Shown here in pieces: positions 6,218-8,089 of a stretch of 8,089 nucleotides of DNA (position 1 is its first letter; every line of letters begins with the position of its first letter). The DNA is from an uncultured Treponema sp. Its GTDB lineage: Bacteria > Spirochaetota > Spirochaetia > Treponematales > Treponemataceae. Both the position numbers and the translations under genes were made by a program. The stretch spans positions 1 to 8,089 of the forward strand of contig CALGGS010000237.1 of NCBI GenBank assembly GCA_937915735.1. Reading direction: 5' to 3'. The notes beneath the pieces were generated by a model that saw only the letters and a list, made by a program, of their open reading frames with translations, was not told the DNA's origin and did no database searches.

Positions 6218-6819
6218 AATCTGGGGTAAAATTTTTTTTATCAGTCCCGACTTTTCTCTTGCCTGTATGCTTCCTGCTGGTCTCCTGCCTTTCTACGAAT
6301 TTGACGGGGGACAGATGGCGTTCTGCGCAAAATCTTGATGAGCTTTACGGAATTTGGGTTTCTTCAACGAGCGAGTATGTTTATCCTGTTGAAATTGACG
6401 GCAAAAAATATCTCAGGATTTCCTATGCAAAGGCTAACGACACCGAAAAATGGAAAAAATTTGCTTCTGAAAATGACATGGATATGTCTGATTTATGGCA
6501 GAAGAGGTTTTCCCTTGCTTCGGTTATTTATTCCACTTCCGAAAAAACTGAAATTTTACCAGATTCTGATGAGAACGGCACTCAGAAAGGACGGAAATTT
6601 TTTATAGACGACAGCGACGGGGGCGAAAAAATCTTTTCAAGGCAGGAAATCTTAATTCCTGAAAATTTGGTCGCCATAAATTTGAATTTTTTTCTGATTC
6701 GGAGGGATTCTTTTTCTCTTCGTGAGAACGGCGAATTTCATTTAGTATCAAATAAATTTACGGATATTAAGGCGTCTGAAAATCTTTTTTACAAAATGCA
6801 GGGAGAAAAGCAAAAATGA
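6214..6819 (+). CDS. predicted lipoprotein of unknown function
   Basis: I do not recognise a family. The 201-residue product begins with a lysine-containing n-region and a hydrophobic stretch (about 7-24) ending in the lipobox L22-V-S-C25, so it is probably cleaved before Cys25 and lipid-anchored in a membrane. The mature part is soluble and polar. It has an ELYGIW segment (43-48), reminiscent of the LxGxW opening of small beta-barrel or sandwich lipoproteins, then probable strands (EYVYPVEIDG, KKYLRISY), an acidic loop (117-137) and further strands to about residue 180. The start is GTG at 6214, in a GTGA overlap with the clpC stop (6215-6217); no good ribosome site precedes it, so translation probably depends on coupling to clpC. 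Its own stop overlaps the patatin gene start. A role linked to the patatin-like enzyme at the envelope is inferred only from this arrangement. Confidence 0.85.
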   Translation: MKSGVKFFLSVPTFLLPVCFLLVSCLSTNLTGDRWRSAQNLDELYGIWVSSTSEYVYPVEIDGKKYLRISYAKANDTEKWKKFASENDMDMSDLWQKRFSLASVIYSTSEKTEILPDSDENGTQKGRKFFIDDSDGGEKIFSRQEILIPENLVAINLNFFLIRRDSFSLRENGEFHLVSNKFTDIKASENLFYKMQGEKQK

Positions 6820-7724
6820 GCGCGAAAAAAGTTTTTCTTTCCGTGGTTTTTCTCTTAGTTTTTGACATTGTTTTTTCAGAGGAATATGCCCTGGTTCTTT
6901 CTGGCGGTGGCGGAAAGGGAGCCTATCAAGTGGGAGTTTGGAAAGCCCTTAAAGAATACGGAATAGCTCAGAAGGTGAGTGTAATTTCCGGAACGAGTGC
7001 TGGTGGCTTGAATGCGGCTCTTTTTGCATGTGAGAGCCTTGAAAATGCCGAAAAAATCTGGCTCAACGAGGTTCCCTCAAAGCTTACGAAAGACCAAAAG
7101 CTCATATCTCAGGAAGGTCTTTCTGAAATTTTAGATTCTGTTCCTCTCGAAAATATTAAGGACTCCTATGCTCAGGTTTATGTTACGGCAGTCAGGGACA
7201 GGCTGAAACTCTTAAAATTCATAGACTCAAAGCTCAATGGCTCTTCGATTGGAAGACACGCATATTATTTTGAGCTGAACAATGATTCCTTTGATGAAAT
7301 AAAATCAAAGCTTCTCGCAACTTCGGCATTTCCTGTCATTTGTGATTCCGTTTTTGTAGATGATGGGGATGGCGGACACTATTATTCAGATGGCGGGGAG
7401 GAGTCGATTGGAGGGGATAATATTCCGATTAAGCCGGTTATCGAAGGTTATCCTGAAATTAAAAATATAATCGTAGTTTATCTTTCTGACCAGAAGCATG
7501 TTTCGCGGAGAATAAGCGCTAAGGATTACGACAAAATTAACATAATCGAGTTTTTCCCAAGCATAGATTTGGACGGAGACAGTACCTTTGAAAGCCTGGT
7601 TGACGGCACTGCGAATTTCAGCAATTCCAGGATAAGGCTTCTGATTCAAAAGGGCTACGAGGACACGGTTGATTACTTTATGAGACGGAAGCTTTATCCC
7701 GTTTCAAGCTATTGGTTTGAATGA
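6816..7724 (+). CDS. exported patatin-like phospholipase
   Basis: This is a lipid acyl hydrolase of the patatin family with a Ser-Asp catalytic dyad. The 302-residue protein opens with a signal peptide (two lysines, hydrophobic 6-20, likely cleavage near Ser21), so it acts in the periplasm or outside the cell. The oxyanion-hole loop GGGGKG is at 30-35, the nucleophile elbow GTSAGG holds Ser61, and the catalytic Asp192 lies in SDGG (191-194), after an acidic Gly/Asp-rich stretch VDDGDGG (181-187). All catalytic elements are intact. The catalytic domain starts immediately after the signal peptide and fills almost the whole protein; there is no POTRA/beta-barrel domain as in PlpD-type secreted patatins. 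The ATG overlaps the lipoprotein stop (ATGA at 6816-6819), with GGGAG 10 nt upstream. Phospholipase activity is the family default; the true substrate (phospholipid, lysolipid or another ester) is unknown. Confidence 0.92.
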   Translation: MSAKKVFLSVVFLLVFDIVFSEEYALVLSGGGGKGAYQVGVWKALKEYGIAQKVSVISGTSAGGLNAALFACESLENAEKIWLNEVPSKLTKDQKLISQEGLSEILDSVPLENIKDSYAQVYVTAVRDRLKLLKFIDSKLNGSSIGRHAYYFELNNDSFDEIKSKLLATSAFPVICDSVFVDDGDGGHYYSDGGEESIGGDNIPIKPVIEGYPEIKNIIVVYLSDQKHVSRRISAKDYDKINIIEFFPSIDLDGDSTFESLVDGTANFSNSRIRLLIQKGYEDTVDYFMRRKLYPVSSYWFE

Positions 7725-7746
7725 TTTTTCACTCCTTTTGTAACTC

Positions 7747-7775
7747 TTGCAACAAAACGCAAAAAATGTTATAAA
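7747..7775 (+). promoter_or_regulatory. extended -10 promoter of the PUR-domain gene
   Basis: TTGCAA (7747-7752), a 17-bp spacer and TATAAA (7770-7775) are seen, and TG one base before the -10 box makes it an extended -10 promoter. Transcription from about 7782 gives a leader of roughly 36 nt carrying AAGGAAGGG (7804-7812) before the ATG. Confidence 0.75.
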
Positions 7776-7781
7776 TTGCGT
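7757..7781. repeat. inverted repeat flanking the -10 box of the PUR-domain gene
   Basis: ACGCAA (7757-7762) and TTGCGT (7776-7781) are exact inverted copies separated by 13 bp that contain the -10 box. The placement fits an operator; the arms are short, so chance is possible. There are no T-runs suited to a terminator for the patatin gene. Confidence 0.35.
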
Positions 7782-7817
7782 ACAATTCAATATCACATTT
7801 ACTAAGGAAGGGTCAAA

Positions 7818-8089
7818 ATGGGCATTCGCGGAGAACTTTTTACCACACAGGTTTTGTTGGATAATCGCTCGTATTTTTTCAATGTCAAGGAGAACAGGGC
7901 TGGCGATGTTTTTTTACAGATTGTAGAAAGCAAAAAAGGCGATGGTGCTGATTTTGACCGACACCAGATTTCAATTTTCGCCGAGGATATGCAGAAGGTT
8001 TTGGCTGGCCTTGACGACTCCCTGAAATTCATCGAAAAAGACCGTAAGGAAAAGGCAAAAATTCGCGCAGAAAAAAAAGCCGCAAAGGA
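7818..8089 (+). CDS. PUR-domain DNA/RNA-binding protein (DUF3276/BpuR-like), 3' end outside window
   Basis: Ninety codons are visible and the frame is open at the window edge. The N-terminal part has the single PUR repeat pattern of the bacterial PUR-alpha-like family: GELFTTQV (5-12), then RSYFFNVKENRAGDVFLQIVE (17-37), then an ISIFAEDM strand/helix junction (51-58) and an amphipathic helix (about 59-73). A lysine-rich tail (74-90) follows. In Borrelia burgdorferi the homologue BpuR binds single- and double-stranded DNA and RNA and limits its own expression; the same kind of cytosolic nucleic-acid-binding regulator is inferred here. The start is set by the strong AAGGAAGGG ribosome site ending 5 nt before ATG. 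The gene has its own promoter, 93 bp after the patatin stop, so it is a separate unit. Confidence 0.88.
   Translation, partial: MGIRGELFTTQVLLDNRSYFFNVKENRAGDVFLQIVESKKGDGADFDRHQISIFAEDMQKVLAGLDDSLKFIEKDRKEKAKIRAEKKAAK

Overview
The window looks like chromosomal DNA of a spirochaete, most likely a Treponema-type organism. Three things point there: a short PUR-domain protein of the Borrelia BpuR type, a lipoprotein with a relaxed lipobox, and moderate G+C with A/T-rich intergenic DNA. The genus is inferred; no rRNA or other strong marker is present. I see no mobile element, CRISPR array or tRNA.

Left part (1-3107, minus strand): one tightly packed operon read right to left. It runs from a near-consensus sigma-70 promoter (3079-3107) through a 69-residue heavy-metal-associated-fold protein that has lost its CxxC metal site, a D-2-hydroxyacid (glycerate-type) dehydrogenase, leuC and leuD. 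The last two encode the large [4Fe-4S] and small subunits of an isopropylmalate dehydratase-type hydro-lyase. Gaps are 4, 10 and 20 bp. leuA and leuB are not in the window, so leucine synthesis is the default assignment for the hydro-lyase but is not proven by context.

Middle (3108-3688): divergent promoters serve the operon above and rpmE (ribosomal protein L31, zinc-binding form). Between the rpmE promoter and its Shine-Dalgarno lies about 110 nt that can fold into one closed, branched RNA element. This is a candidate L31 leader and the strongest unexplained signal in the window. rpmE ends in a clear intrinsic terminator, followed at once by a second long hairpin.

Right part (3689-7724, plus strand): clpC (AAA+ unfoldase with two ATPase modules, a UVR segment and a ClpP-docking tripeptide), an unrecognised lipoprotein, and an exported patatin-like lipid hydrolase. 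They are joined by two 4-base stop/start overlaps and so are probably co-transcribed and translationally coupled. clpC has no Shine-Dalgarno sequence, and a weak promoter could place its transcript start at the ATG.

Right end (7725-8089): a strong extended -10 promoter, with an inverted repeat flanking its -10 box, drives a PUR-domain nucleic-acid-binding protein that runs off the window.
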